Positions 1 through 10,492 of a stretch of DNA of 64,000 nucleotides are shown here, piece by piece. This DNA is from Gammaproteobacteria bacterium (GTDB lineage Bacteria; Pseudomonadota; Gammaproteobacteria; SZUA-140). Numbering within the stretch: position 1 is the first letter of the stretch; every line of letters starts with the position of its first letter. The position numbers and the translations under genes are program-made. The notes under the pieces were generated by a model that saw nothing but the letters and a program-made list of their open reading frames with translations, was not told the origin of the DNA and did not search any database. The stretch spans positions 122,501-186,500 of the forward strand of contig JADJWH010000007.1 of NCBI GenBank assembly GCA_016716465.1, given 5' to 3'.

Positions 1-1281
<1,281 letters not shown>

Positions 1282-1406
1282 TATAACACCCAAACGGTTT
1301 GTATGGTCGGTAAGGCGCGACAAGCGACATCCTCGCCGATGACAACTTTCTGAATTTTGGAAATCCGGGGACGGGTTCGACCGTCCCGGGTTTTCGATAC
1401 CGTCTT
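1282..1406 (+). other. 23S-5S internal transcribed spacer
   Basis: Short spacer between the two rRNAs. It contains no tRNA. A stable hairpin just before the 5S gene (GGGACGG at 1368-1374 pairing with CCGTCCC at 1381-1387, loop GTTCGA) may be an RNase processing element; that role is inferred from its position only. Confidence 0.7.
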
Positions 1407-1521
1407 CCTGGCGGCCATAGCGAACAGGACCCACCCGATCCCATTTCGAACTCGGAAGTGAAACTGTTCAGCGCCGATGATAGTGTGGGGTCCCTCCATG
1501 CGAAAGTAGGACACTGCCAGG
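1407..1521 (+). rRNA. rrf: 5S ribosomal RNA
   Basis: About 115 nt beginning CCTGGCGGCCATAGCG and ending CACTGCCAGG. The two ends pair to form helix I. The conserved internal segment CCCATTTCGAACTCGGAAGT of bacterial 5S is present. It lies about 125 nt after the 23S 3' end in the same orientation and is followed directly by an intrinsic terminator, so this is the tail of an rrn operon. Confidence 0.97.
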
Positions 1522-1532
1522 TTCTTATCCAG

Positions 1533-1566
1533 ACCCCCGTCGACTGACGTCGGCGGGGGTTTTTCT
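1533..1566 (+). terminator. Rho-independent terminator of the rrn operon
   Basis: ACCCCCG(T)CGAC at 1533-1544 pairs with GTCG(G)CGGGGGT at 1549-1560 around a 4-nt loop, giving about 12 bp with one G-T pair. It is followed by TTTTCTTTT. Strong stem and T-run directly after 5S. Confidence 0.93.
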
Positions 1567-1666
1567 TTTCCGCTATATTGCGCTATCCCCCACCGCACAT
1601 AGCTCCCGGCCTCCGCCGTCTGGTTCGGCTTGTCATGGCTCCTGAAATGGAGTATTGCTTGGCCTC

Positions 1667-2338
1667 ATGAACGTCTTCATCACCGGCGCCAACCGTGGAT
1701 TGGGGCTCGGCTTCACCAATCGTTATCTCGCCCGTGGCGATGAGGTGTGGGCCTGTTACCGCGATGACCGGGGCGGTCTCGATGCCCTCGATAACGCGCG
1801 CTTGCACCGGGTGGCCTGGGACACGCGCGAAGAGGCCCCGCGCACCGGCGGCATGCTCCCCGAGCGCATCGATCTGCTGATCAACAATGCCGGAATCTAC
1901 GGACCGAAGGACAACGGCCAGGCGCTGGAAAACGTCACGCCCAAGGTGATGCAGGAAGTCTTCGATATCGACTGTGTCGGCCCGCTGCGCGTCGTGCGAT
2001 ATCTGCTGCCGCGCCTGGTCCAGGCGCGCGGAATCGTCGCCAATCTGAGTTCCAAGATGGGTTCTTCGGGAGATAACAGCAGCGGCGCTTGCTATGCCTA
2101 CCGCGCGGCCAAGGCGGCACTGGTTATCGTGTCGAAATCCATGGCGATCGATCTGGCGCCCCGTGGCGTGCGCGTCATCACCCTGCATCCGGGCTGGGTG
2201 CGCACCGACATGACCGGCCACTCCGGCCTGATCGACGTCGAGGACTCTGTGCGCGGCATGGCCGGGGTAATCGAGCGCATCGATAAATATCCGCCCGGCG
2301 CATTCATCGCCTTCGACGGGAAGGAAGTGCCGTTTTAA
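1667..2338 (+). CDS. SDR-family oxidoreductase (C-factor/CsgA-like)
   Basis: A 223-residue classical short-chain dehydrogenase. Seen: the nucleotide-binding motif TGANRGLG at residues 6-13, the LLINNAGIYG strand, and the catalytic YAYRAAK (Y-x-x-x-K). The C-terminal IAFDGKEVPF ending is typical of C-factor-like SDRs. ATG at 1667 is preferred over a TTG at 1655, because a GGAG at 1649-1652 lies 14 nt before the ATG but only 2 nt before the TTG. The substrate cannot be told. The gene stands alone between the rRNA terminator and the convergent metF; the two stop codons overlap, so no separate terminator exists between them. Confidence 0.85.
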   Translation: MNVFITGANRGLGLGFTNRYLARGDEVWACYRDDRGGLDALDNARLHRVAWDTREEAPRTGGMLPERIDLLINNAGIYGPKDNGQALENVTPKVMQEVFDIDCVGPLRVVRYLLPRLVQARGIVANLSSKMGSSGDNSSGACYAYRAAKAALVIVSKSMAIDLAPRGVRVITLHPGWVRTDMTGHSGLIDVEDSVRGMAGVIERIDKYPPGAFIAFDGKEVPF

Positions 2339-3213
2339 GGTGAGGCGCGCTCGGTCTTGTCGCTCGGCAGCCCGAGGTTGTTCCACACCGCCAGCGTCGC
2401 CTGCGACTGATTCATCGTGTAGAAATGCAGGCCCGGCGCACCGCCGTCCAGCAGTTTGCGGCACAGGTCGGTGGTGACCTCGAGGCCGAAGGCGCGCAGC
2501 GAGGCCATGTCCTCGCCGAAATCCTCCAGTCGCTTACGGATCCAGCGCGGGATCTCAGCGCCACAGGCGTCGGAGAAGCGCGCCAGCTGGGTGTAGTTCG
2601 TGATCGGCATGATCCCGGGCACGATGGGCAGATCCAGTCCCTCCGCCTCACAGGCGTCGACGAAGCGGAAATAGGCCTCGGCGTTGTAGAAGTACTGTGT
2701 CAGCGCGGAATCAGCCCCGGCCTGCACCTTGCGCTTGAAGTTCAGCAGGTCGGCGCGCGCCGAGGAGGCCTGCGGGTGCACCTCCGGATAGGCCGCGACC
2801 TCGATGAAGAAGTGGCTGCCGGTTTCGGCGCGGATGAACTCCACCAGCTCGTTGGCGTAACGGAACTCGCCCGCCTCGCGCATGCCGGAGGGCATGTCGC
2901 CGCGCAGCGCGACCAGGTGGCGGATGCCGTTGTCGATATAACTCTGCAGGATCTCGCGGATATTGTCGCGGCTGGAGCCGATGCAGGACAGGTGTGGCGC
3001 CACGTCGACGCCGGTGATCTGCTTGATTTGCACTACCGTCTCGCGCGTGCGGTCCCGGGTCGATCCGCCGGCGCCGAATGTCACCGAGAAGAAGCAGGGA
3101 TTGAGCTCCGCCAGTTTCTGGCTGACCGTGCGCAGCTTCTCCTCGCCCTCGGCCGTTTTGGCGGGAAAGAATTCAAAGCTGTAGGCCTTGGGGTATTGGC
3201 GTTGGGATTTCAT
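2335..3213 (-). CDS. metF: 5,10-methylenetetrahydrofolate reductase
   Basis: This 292-residue FAD enzyme reduces methylene-THF to methyl-THF, the methyl donor for methionine synthesis. The family motifs are visible: the N-terminal SFEFFPAKTAEGEEKL with the catalytic Glu, SVTFGAGGSTRDRT, the folate/FAD segment LVALRGDMP with its Asp, and PGIMPITNYTQL. Length matches bacterial MetF (about 290). It is the last gene of the minus-strand order metK, ahcY, metF, with 74 bp separating it from ahcY. No clear Shine-Dalgarno precedes its ATG. Its stop codon overlaps that of the convergent SDR gene. Confidence 0.96.
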   Translation of the reverse strand: MKSQRQYPKAYSFEFFPAKTAEGEEKLRTVSQKLAELNPCFFSVTFGAGGSTRDRTRETVVQIKQITGVDVAPHLSCIGSSRDNIREILQSYIDNGIRHLVALRGDMPSGMREAGEFRYANELVEFIRAETGSHFFIEVAAYPEVHPQASSARADLLNFKRKVQAGADSALTQYFYNAEAYFRFVDACEAEGLDLPIVPGIMPITNYTQLARFSDACGAEIPRWIRKRLEDFGEDMASLRAFGLEVTTDLCRKLLDGGAPGLHFYTMNQSQATLAVWNNLGLPSDKTERASP

Positions 3214-3253
3214 CTTGTATGCGAGCCGTGCGCAGAAGAATGAAAAGGAGTTG

Positions 3254-3280
3254 TGGGGACAGAGTTAAAATCTGTCCCCA
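3254..3280. repeat. Perfect palindrome between ahcY and metF (REP-like or attenuator)
   Basis: TGGGGACAGA at 3254-3263 and TCTGTCCCCA at 3271-3280 form a perfect 10-bp stem around an A/T-rich 7-nt loop. It sits in the 74-bp gap between ahcY and metF. It could be a REP-type palindrome, an RNA stabiliser for ahcY, or a partial terminator that lowers metF expression. No other copy was seen in this window. Confidence 0.7.
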
Positions 3281-3287
3281 TGGTGGC

Positions 3288-4706
<1,419 letters not shown>

Positions 4707-4747
4707 TATCCGTTCCCCTAACTGGTTGATGGGTGGTTGGGCGCGAC

Positions 4748-5932
4748 TCAGCCGCGGCCGGCGGCGGCGCGCAGCGCGGCAGCCTTGTCGGTGTTTTCCC
4801 AGGAGAAACCGTCGCCGCTGCGGCCAAAGTGACCGTAGGCGGCAGTCTGGTTGTAGACCGGGCGCAACAGGTTCAGCATCGCGATGATGCCCTTGGGACG
4901 CAGGTCGAAATGTTCAGCCACCAGGGCGGCGATCCTGTCGTCGGGAATGGTGCCGGTGCCGTGGGTATCGACCGTGATATTCATCGGCCGCGCCACGCCG
5001 ATCGCGTAGGCGACCTGGATCTGGCACTGCTTTGCCAGGCCGGCGGCGACCACGTTCTTGGCGACGTAACGCGCCGCGTAGGCGGCCGAGCGATCGACCT
5101 TGCTCGGGTCCTTGCCGCTGAAGGCGCCGCCGCCGTGGGGGCAGGCCCCGCCGTAGGTATCGACGATGATCTTGCGCCCGGTCAGGCCGCAGTCGCCGTG
5201 CGGGCCGCCGATGACGAAACGGCCGGTCGGGTTGATCAGGTACTTGGTATCCTTGAGCCACTCCTTGGGCAGCACGGGTTTGATGATCTCCTCGATCACC
5301 GCCTCGACGAACGAGGACTTCATCTTCTTGGACGATTCGCTCTGGTCGGGGCTGTGCTGGGTCGACAGCACCACGGTGTCGATCGAATGCGGTTGGCCGT
5401 CGACGTAGCGCATCGTCACCTGGCTCTTGGCGTCCGGGCGCAGGAAGGGCAGCTTGCCGTTCTTGCGCAGCTGGGCCTGGCGCTCGACCAGCCGGTGGGC
5501 GTAGTAGATCGGCGCCGGCATCAGATCGGGGGTCTCGTCGCAGGCGTAGCCGAACATCAGGCCTTGGTCGCCGGCACCCATGTTCAGGTAGTCATCGCTC
5601 GCCTGGTCCACGCCCTGGGCGATGTCGTTGCTCTGCTTGTCGTAGGCCACCAGCACGGCGCAGCCCTTGTAGTCCATGCCGTATTCGGTGTTGTCGTAGC
5701 CGATGTCCCTGATGGTATCGCGAGCGACCTGGATGTAGTCGACGTACGCGTTGGTGGTGATCTCGCCGGCCAGTACCACCAGGCCCGTATTGACCAGGGT
5801 CTCGGCAGCCACGCGTGAGAGCGGGTCCTGCGCGAAGATCGCGTCCAGAATCGCGTCCGAGATCTGGTCGGCGACCTTGTCGGGATGACCTTCGGAGACG
5901 GATTCGGAAGTGAACAGATAGGATTTGGACAT
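4748..5932 (-). CDS. metK: S-adenosylmethionine synthetase
   Basis: Makes SAM from ATP and methionine. The 394-residue frame starting MSKSYLFTSESVSEGHPDKV carries the three-domain signatures: GHPDKVADQISDAI (ATP site), GAGDQGLMFGYA (central loop) and GGGAFSGKDPSKVDRSAAY (phosphate-binding loop). The open frame extends 26 codons further upstream, but ATG at 5932 is chosen because AGGAG lies directly before it and the family begins there. It is the first gene of the metK-ahcY-metF operon, the activated-methyl cycle. SAM may also feed the sugar C-methyltransferase at 30759. Confidence 0.97.
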   Translation of the reverse strand: MSKSYLFTSESVSEGHPDKVADQISDAILDAIFAQDPLSRVAAETLVNTGLVVLAGEITTNAYVDYIQVARDTIRDIGYDNTEYGMDYKGCAVLVAYDKQSNDIAQGVDQASDDYLNMGAGDQGLMFGYACDETPDLMPAPIYYAHRLVERQAQLRKNGKLPFLRPDAKSQVTMRYVDGQPHSIDTVVLSTQHSPDQSESSKKMKSSFVEAVIEEIIKPVLPKEWLKDTKYLINPTGRFVIGGPHGDCGLTGRKIIVDTYGGACPHGGGAFSGKDPSKVDRSAAYAARYVAKNVVAAGLAKQCQIQVAYAIGVARPMNITVDTHGTGTIPDDRIAALVAEHFDLRPKGIIAMLNLLRPVYNQTAAYGHFGRSGDGFSWENTDKAAALRAAAGRG

Positions 5933-6299
5933 GGGCTCCTCTTCTTCGTAATGTAAGACGCTGAATTGAAAGACCTCGTTATGACGGCTGGTCGGGCGCG
6001 GCCAGGACAATATCGAGTTCCCGCCGTCCGCTGGGTAGGAAGTGCCTAAATATTGTGCATAACGATGGAATTGATTTTCGCGATATATTAGCGGTCTTGC
6101 TGTCTGATGGCTAGCGGCACGCGGGCGTCAGCCTGCAGTATTCCCCATGAATTCTCTGTCGAAATGCCCTGGGACCTCCCTTCCCCGGAAGCCAGCCTCC
6201 GGATCCGCCCGGACCCGCTATAATGACCGCTCGATTTGCAACACGGCTAGGCACGGCGGGAATGGCACGGCCGCGGCCAATTCGGAGCGGGAGGAGATC
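5933..6299. other. Divergent intergenic region metK / thioredoxin-like gene
   Basis: 367 bp with no convincing gene. It must hold the metK promoter (minus) and the promoter of the gene at 6300 (plus), and it is locally A/T-rich around 6050-6090. No SAM-type or SAH-type riboswitch core could be recognised on the minus strand. No unambiguous -35/-10 pair was found. Confidence 0.6.
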
Positions 6300-6857
6300 A
6301 TGGTTCGTCTGGAAACACCGGTATGCGATTTCGGGCGCGCACCGCCGCCGTTTTCCCTGCCCGGGGTGGACGGTAAGCGATGGACCCTGGAGGATTGCCG
6401 CGGCCCCAAGGGTCTGCTGGTGATGTTCATCTGCAATCACTGTCCCTACGTCCAGTCCGTGCGCGAGCGCATTGTGCGCGATACCCGCGAGCTTGCGGAT
6501 TACGGCATCGGCAGTGTCGCCATCATGGCGAACGACCCCGCGGACTATCCCGAGGACAGTTTCGACAATATGCGGCGGGTCGCCGCGGAATTCGGCTTTC
6601 CCTTCCCGTATCTCTGGGACGAGACCCAGGACGTCGCCCGCGCCTACGGGGCCGTGTGCACCCCCGATTTCTTCGGCTACAACGCGGCGCTCGAGTTGCA
6701 ATATCGTGGCCGGCTGGATGCCAGCCGCAAGGAAGCCGTACCGGACGCCCGGCGTGACCTGTTCGAGGCCATGAAGCAGGTCGCGCAGACCGGCCGAGGT
6801 CCGCGCGAGCAGGTTCCCAGCATGGGGTGTTCGATCAAATGGCGGGGCGGGGAATAG
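6300..6857 (+). CDS. Thioredoxin-fold protein, peroxiredoxin-like (AhpC/TSA family)
   Basis: This 185-residue protein has the thioredoxin-like sequence FSLPGVDGKRWTLED, then LLVMFICNHCPYVQSVRER. The active CNHC (C-x-x-C) is followed by a Pro, as in the PRX-like subgroup whose hallmark is CNHCPYV. The conserved cis-Pro region reads GAVCTPDFFGYN. Start at 6300 is set by GGGAGGAG just upstream, although the frame is open from 6147. It has no signal peptide, so it is cytoplasmic. The family is usually a thiol-disulfide oxidoreductase or peroxidase; the substrate is unknown. Single gene, divergent from metK. Confidence 0.85.
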   Translation: MVRLETPVCDFGRAPPPFSLPGVDGKRWTLEDCRGPKGLLVMFICNHCPYVQSVRERIVRDTRELADYGIGSVAIMANDPADYPEDSFDNMRRVAAEFGFPFPYLWDETQDVARAYGAVCTPDFFGYNAALELQYRGRLDASRKEAVPDARRDLFEAMKQVAQTGRGPREQVPSMGCSIKWRGGE

Positions 6858-7331
6858 CGCCCGCCCGCAGGCCTCATTGCCGGGATGTTGACACCCGGTG
6901 ATGAACCGGCCCTCCAGGCGGGCTGCAGATCTTTGTTGCTGGAATCATAAACCTGGGCGAAAATACACGGTTCTTGCTATAGTCGGCACATAAAAATTAT
7001 CAGCCCGGCCCGAGGGCGGGCGTGGGCGCGCGGAGGGATGGTTGCGGACCGGTGCGAGGGGTGTACGGCCGGTCCGGCGGGTCTGAAACAGGTGTTACCC
7101 AACCATGCACGGGCATGGCGGCCAGTGACGGTGGCACCGGCAAGGTCCTCAGCCCACGCCGCCAGTGCAGGGTCCCAGCGAATTTTCTGGTTTTGGATCA
7201 GTCCGGTCTTGCGGGGCGATGCGCCCCCGAGCGGCCGGGCTGTCCATTTGGAAGGCCGATCGCCGACGCCCCGCGCGCCGGCCGCGTACTCGGAACAGGT
7301 TTTGAAACAGCTAAATTTTTAGGAGACAGAA
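6858..7331 (+). other. Long untranslated leader/upstream region of tkt
   Basis: 474 bp without a credible gene; the short frames inside overlap one another in several phases and have no ribosome sites. An extended -10-like element (TGCTATAGT at 6975-6983) lies in an A/T-rich pocket. If used, it would give a leader of about 340 nt, GC-rich and able to fold. No known riboswitch consensus was recognised. CbbR-type control would fit the gene set but no site is claimed. Confidence 0.5.
6975..6983 (+). promoter_or_regulatory. Candidate extended -10 promoter for tkt operon
   Basis: TG-C-TATAGT matches an extended -10 (TG-N-TATAAT). No good -35 hexamer stands 16-18 bp upstream, which extended -10 promoters can tolerate. 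It is the only sigma-70-like site I can point to before tkt. Confidence 0.4.
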
Positions 7332-9326
7332 ATGCCATCCCGCAGAGAATTAGCGAACGCGATCCGTGCCCTCAGCATGGATGCCGTGCAGAAGGCCAAA
7401 TCAGGGCATCCGGGCGCGCCCATGGGCATGGCGGATATCGCCGAGGTCCTGTGGAACAGCTTCCTGAAGCACAATCCGTCCAATCCGAACTGGTGTGACC
7501 GCGACCGTTTCGTGCTGTCCAACGGCCATGGCTCGATGCTGATCTATTCGCTGCTGCACCTGAGCGGCTATGCCCTGTCGATGGAAGACCTGAAGAACTT
7601 CCGTCAGTTGCACTCCAAGACCCCGGGGCATCCCGAATACGGCTACGCGCCCGGCATCGAGACCACCACCGGACCGCTCGGGCAGGGCATCACCAACGCG
7701 GTCGGCATGGCGCTGGCCGAGCGCACGCTCGCGGCGCAGTTCAACCAGCCCGGCCACCACATCGTCGACCACTACACCTGGGTGTTCATGGGCGACGGCT
7801 GCCTGATGGAAGGCATCTCGCACGAGGCCTGTTCGCTGGCCGGAACCCTCGGTCTCGGCAAGCTGATCGCGTTCTGGGACGACAACGGCATCTCCATCGA
7901 CGGCCATGTCGAGAACTGGTTCAGCGAGGACGTCGCCAAGCGTTTCGAGGCCTACGGCTGGCACGTGGTGCGCGCTGTCGACGGCCATGACGCCGCCGCG
8001 ATCGAGAAGGCGGTCCACGAGGCGAAGTCGGTCAACAACAAGCCCTCGCTGATCTGCTGCAAGACGGTGATCGGCTACGGCGCCCCGAACCTGTGCGGCA
8101 GCCACGACTGCCACGGCGCCCCGCTGGGCGATGAAGAGATCAAGGCGACGCGCGAGAACCTGGGCTGGAAGTCCGCCCCGTTCGAGATCCCGGGCGAGAT
8201 CTACGCCGGCTGGGATGCGAAGAAGAAGGGCGGTATCGCCGAGCAGGCCTGGGGCGAGAAATTCAAGGCCTACAAGGCCGCCCACCCCGCCCTGGCCGCC
8301 GAGTTCGAGCGCCGCGTCAACGGCACGCTGCCCGCGAACTGGGAACAGCACGTGCAGGGCTATATCAAGGCCTGCGCCGAGAAGGGCGAGAGCCCGGCCA
8401 CGCGCAAGGCCTCGCAGATGGCGATCACCGCGCTGGCCAAGGTGTTGCCCGAGTTCCTCGGCGGATCCGCTGACCTGACCGGTTCCAACCTGACCAACTG
8501 GCCGGAATGCAAGGCCATCACCAACACCGTGGCCGATGGCAATTACATCTCCTACGGGGTGCGCGAGTTCGGTATGTCCGCGATCATGAACGGCGTCGCC
8601 CTGCATGGCGGCTTCATTCCCTTCGGCGGCACGTTCCTGATGTTCTCCGAGTACGCGCGCAACGCCCTGCGCATGGCCGCATTGATGAAGCAGCGTTCGA
8701 TCTTCGTCTACACCCATGACTCCATCGGTCTCGGCGAGGACGGCCCCACCCATCAGCCGGTGGAACAGACCGCCACGCTGCGCCTGATCCCCAATATGAG
8801 CGTGTGGCGCCCGTGCGATACGGTCGAGACCGCGGTGGCCTGGAAGGCCGCGGTGGAAAACAGCAAGGGTCCGACCAGCCTGATCTTCTCGCGCCAGAAT
8901 CTTCCGCACCAGGCGCGCGACGCCGCCCAGTTGGCGAACATCGCCCGCGGCGGCTACGTGCTGCGCGACAGCCAGGGTGCGCCGGAAGTCATCCTGATCG
9001 CCACCGGCTCGGAAGTCGACCTGGCCATGAAGGCCGCCGAGCAGCTCAGCGGCAAGGGGCGCCGCGTGCGCGTGGTGTCGATACCGTCCACCGATGTGTT
9101 CGACAGGCAGGACAAGGCCTATCGCGAGTCCGTGCTTCCCATCGCCTGCCGCAAGCGCGTGGCCATCGAGGCCGGCGTCACCGATTACTGGCGCAAGTAC
9201 GTTGGACTGGACGGCGCCGTGGTCGGGCTCGACCGCTTCGGCGAATCGGCGCCCGCCGGCGCGCTGTTCAAGGAGTTCGGCTTCACCGTGGAAAACGTAG
9301 TCAAGGTCGTCGAGGCCGTGCTCTGA
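7332..9326 (+). CDS. tkt: Transketolase
   Basis: A 664-residue thiamine-diphosphate enzyme moving two-carbon units between sugar phosphates in the Calvin and pentose-phosphate cycles. Seen: KSGHPGAPMGMADIAEVLW near residue 17, the TPP/Mg motif MGDGCLMEGISHEA continuing to FWDDNGIS, the pyrimidine-domain SIGLGEDGPTHQPVEQ, and a C-terminal transketolase domain with ILIATGSEVDLAM. Start is fixed by AGGAGACAGAA just before the ATG. It is the first gene of a co-directional series tkt, gap, pgk, pyk, fba, with 34 bp to gap. Confidence 0.97.
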   Translation: MPSRRELANAIRALSMDAVQKAKSGHPGAPMGMADIAEVLWNSFLKHNPSNPNWCDRDRFVLSNGHGSMLIYSLLHLSGYALSMEDLKNFRQLHSKTPGHPEYGYAPGIETTTGPLGQGITNAVGMALAERTLAAQFNQPGHHIVDHYTWVFMGDGCLMEGISHEACSLAGTLGLGKLIAFWDDNGISIDGHVENWFSEDVAKRFEAYGWHVVRAVDGHDAAAIEKAVHEAKSVNNKPSLICCKTVIGYGAPNLCGSHDCHGAPLGDEEIKATRENLGWKSAPFEIPGEIYAGWDAKKKGGIAEQAWGEKFKAYKAAHPALAAEFERRVNGTLPANWEQHVQGYIKACAEKGESPATRKASQMAITALAKVLPEFLGGSADLTGSNLTNWPECKAITNTVADGNYISYGVREFGMSAIMNGVALHGGFIPFGGTFLMFSEYARNALRMAALMKQRSIFVYTHDSIGLGEDGPTHQPVEQTATLRLIPNMSVWRPCDTVETAVAWKAAVENSKGPTSLIFSRQNLPHQARDAAQLANIARGGYVLRDSQGAPEVILIATGSEVDLAMKAAEQLSGKGRRVRVVSIPSTDVFDRQDKAYRESVLPIACRKRVAIEAGVTDYWRKYVGLDGAVVGLDRFGESAPAGALFKEFGFTVENVVKVVEAVL

Positions 9327-9360
9327 CAGATTTCAATTCAGCCTTGCGAGGAGAGAAACA

Positions 9361-10365
9361 ATGGCAATCAAAATCGGCATCAACGGATTCGGGCGCATCG
9401 GCCGCATGGTGTTCCGCGCGGCGGTCAAGGAAGCCGAGTTCAAGGACATCGAGATCGTCGGCATCAACGACCTGCTCGAGCCCAGCTACCTGGCCTACAT
9501 GCTGCAGTACGATTCGGTGCACGGTCGTTTCAGCGGTGACATCAAGGTGGACAACAACACCCTGATCGTCAACGGCAAGAAGATCCGCCTGACCGCCGAG
9601 CGGGATCCCGCCAACCTGAAGTGGGGCGAGGTCGGCGCCACTGTGGTGGTCGAGTCCACCGGGCTGTTCCTCACCAAGGAAACCTGCGAGAAGCATCTCG
9701 TCGCCGGCGCCAAAAAGGTCGTGCAGTCGGCGCCTTCGAAGGATGACACCCCGATGTTCGTCTACGGCGTCAACCACGCCAAATACGCGGGCGAGACCAT
9801 CGTCTCCGCCGCCTCCTGCACCACCAACTGCCTGGCGCCGATCGCCAAGGTGCTGAACGACAACTTCGGCATCAAACGCGGCCTGATGAGCACCGTGCAT
9901 GCCGCCACCGCGACCCAGAAGACCGTCGACGGTCCTTCGGCCAAGGACTGGCGCGGCGGCCGCGGTATCCTCGAGAACATCATCCCGTCGTCCACTGGCG
10001 CCGCCAAGGCCGTCGGCAAGGTGATCCCCGAGCTGAACAAGAAGCTGACCGGCATGGCGTTCCGCGTGCCGACCTCTGACGTCTCCGTGGTCGACCTGAC
10101 CGTGGAACTCGCCAAGGACGCCAGCTACGAGCAGATCTGCGCGGCGATGAAGAAGGCCTCCGAGGGTCCGCTCAAGGGCGTCCTCGGCTATACGGACGAG
10201 AAGGTGGTGTCGACCGACTTCCGCGGCTGCTCCATGCCCTCGATCTTCGACGCCGAGGCCGGCATCGCCCTCGATCCAACCTTCGTCAAGGTCGTGTCCT
10301 GGTACGACAACGAGTACGGCTATACCTGCAACATGCTGCGCTTCGTGCAGCACGTGGCCAAGTAA
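9361..10365 (+). CDS. gap: Glyceraldehyde-3-phosphate dehydrogenase
   Basis: 334 residues. N-terminal Rossmann motif INGFGRIGRMVFRAA; the acidic residue in VGINDL (end of strand 2) favours NAD over NADP. Catalytic Cys in SAASCTTNCLAPIAK; HAATATQKTVDGPS and GMAFRVPTSDVSVVDLT follow as usual. A GAGGAGAG ribosome site precedes the ATG. Interconverts GAP and 1,3-bisphosphoglycerate in glycolysis and the Calvin cycle. It lies directly after tkt and is closed by a terminator, so pgk may be partly uncoupled from it. Confidence 0.97.
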   Translation: MAIKIGINGFGRIGRMVFRAAVKEAEFKDIEIVGINDLLEPSYLAYMLQYDSVHGRFSGDIKVDNNTLIVNGKKIRLTAERDPANLKWGEVGATVVVESTGLFLTKETCEKHLVAGAKKVVQSAPSKDDTPMFVYGVNHAKYAGETIVSAASCTTNCLAPIAKVLNDNFGIKRGLMSTVHAATATQKTVDGPSAKDWRGGRGILENIIPSSTGAAKAVGKVIPELNKKLTGMAFRVPTSDVSVVDLTVELAKDASYEQICAAMKKASEGPLKGVLGYTDEKVVSTDFRGCSMPSIFDAEAGIALDPTFVKVVSWYDNEYGYTCNMLRFVQHVAK

Positions 10366-10377
10366 GCGAGAGAATGA

Positions 10378-10410
10378 AAGGGGGCGGGATCGATCCGCCC
10401 CCTTCTGTTT
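10378..10410 (+). terminator. Intrinsic terminator between gap and pgk
   Basis: AAGGGGGCGG (10378-10387) pairs with CCGCCCCCTT (10395-10404); the inner GATCGAT extends the pairing. It is followed by CTGTTT, a weak T-run. Probably a partial terminator or mRNA 3'-end stabiliser inside the series. Confidence 0.75.
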
Positions 10411-10492
10411 CCGCGGCCCCGCGCCAATCCGGCAGCAAAGAAGATTTAGCTGAAGCACCGTCTTGATCTAAATCTTTTTAGCGGAGAAAGAA

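Noticed and set aside
4707..6120. Possible SAH or SAM riboswitch near metK/ahcY
   Set aside because: The metK-ahcY gap is only 41 bp, and no conserved core was recognised upstream of metK on the minus strand.
7022..7498. 158-codon frame before and into tkt
   Set aside because: Overlaps the real tkt start in another phase, no ribosome site, no recognisable domain.
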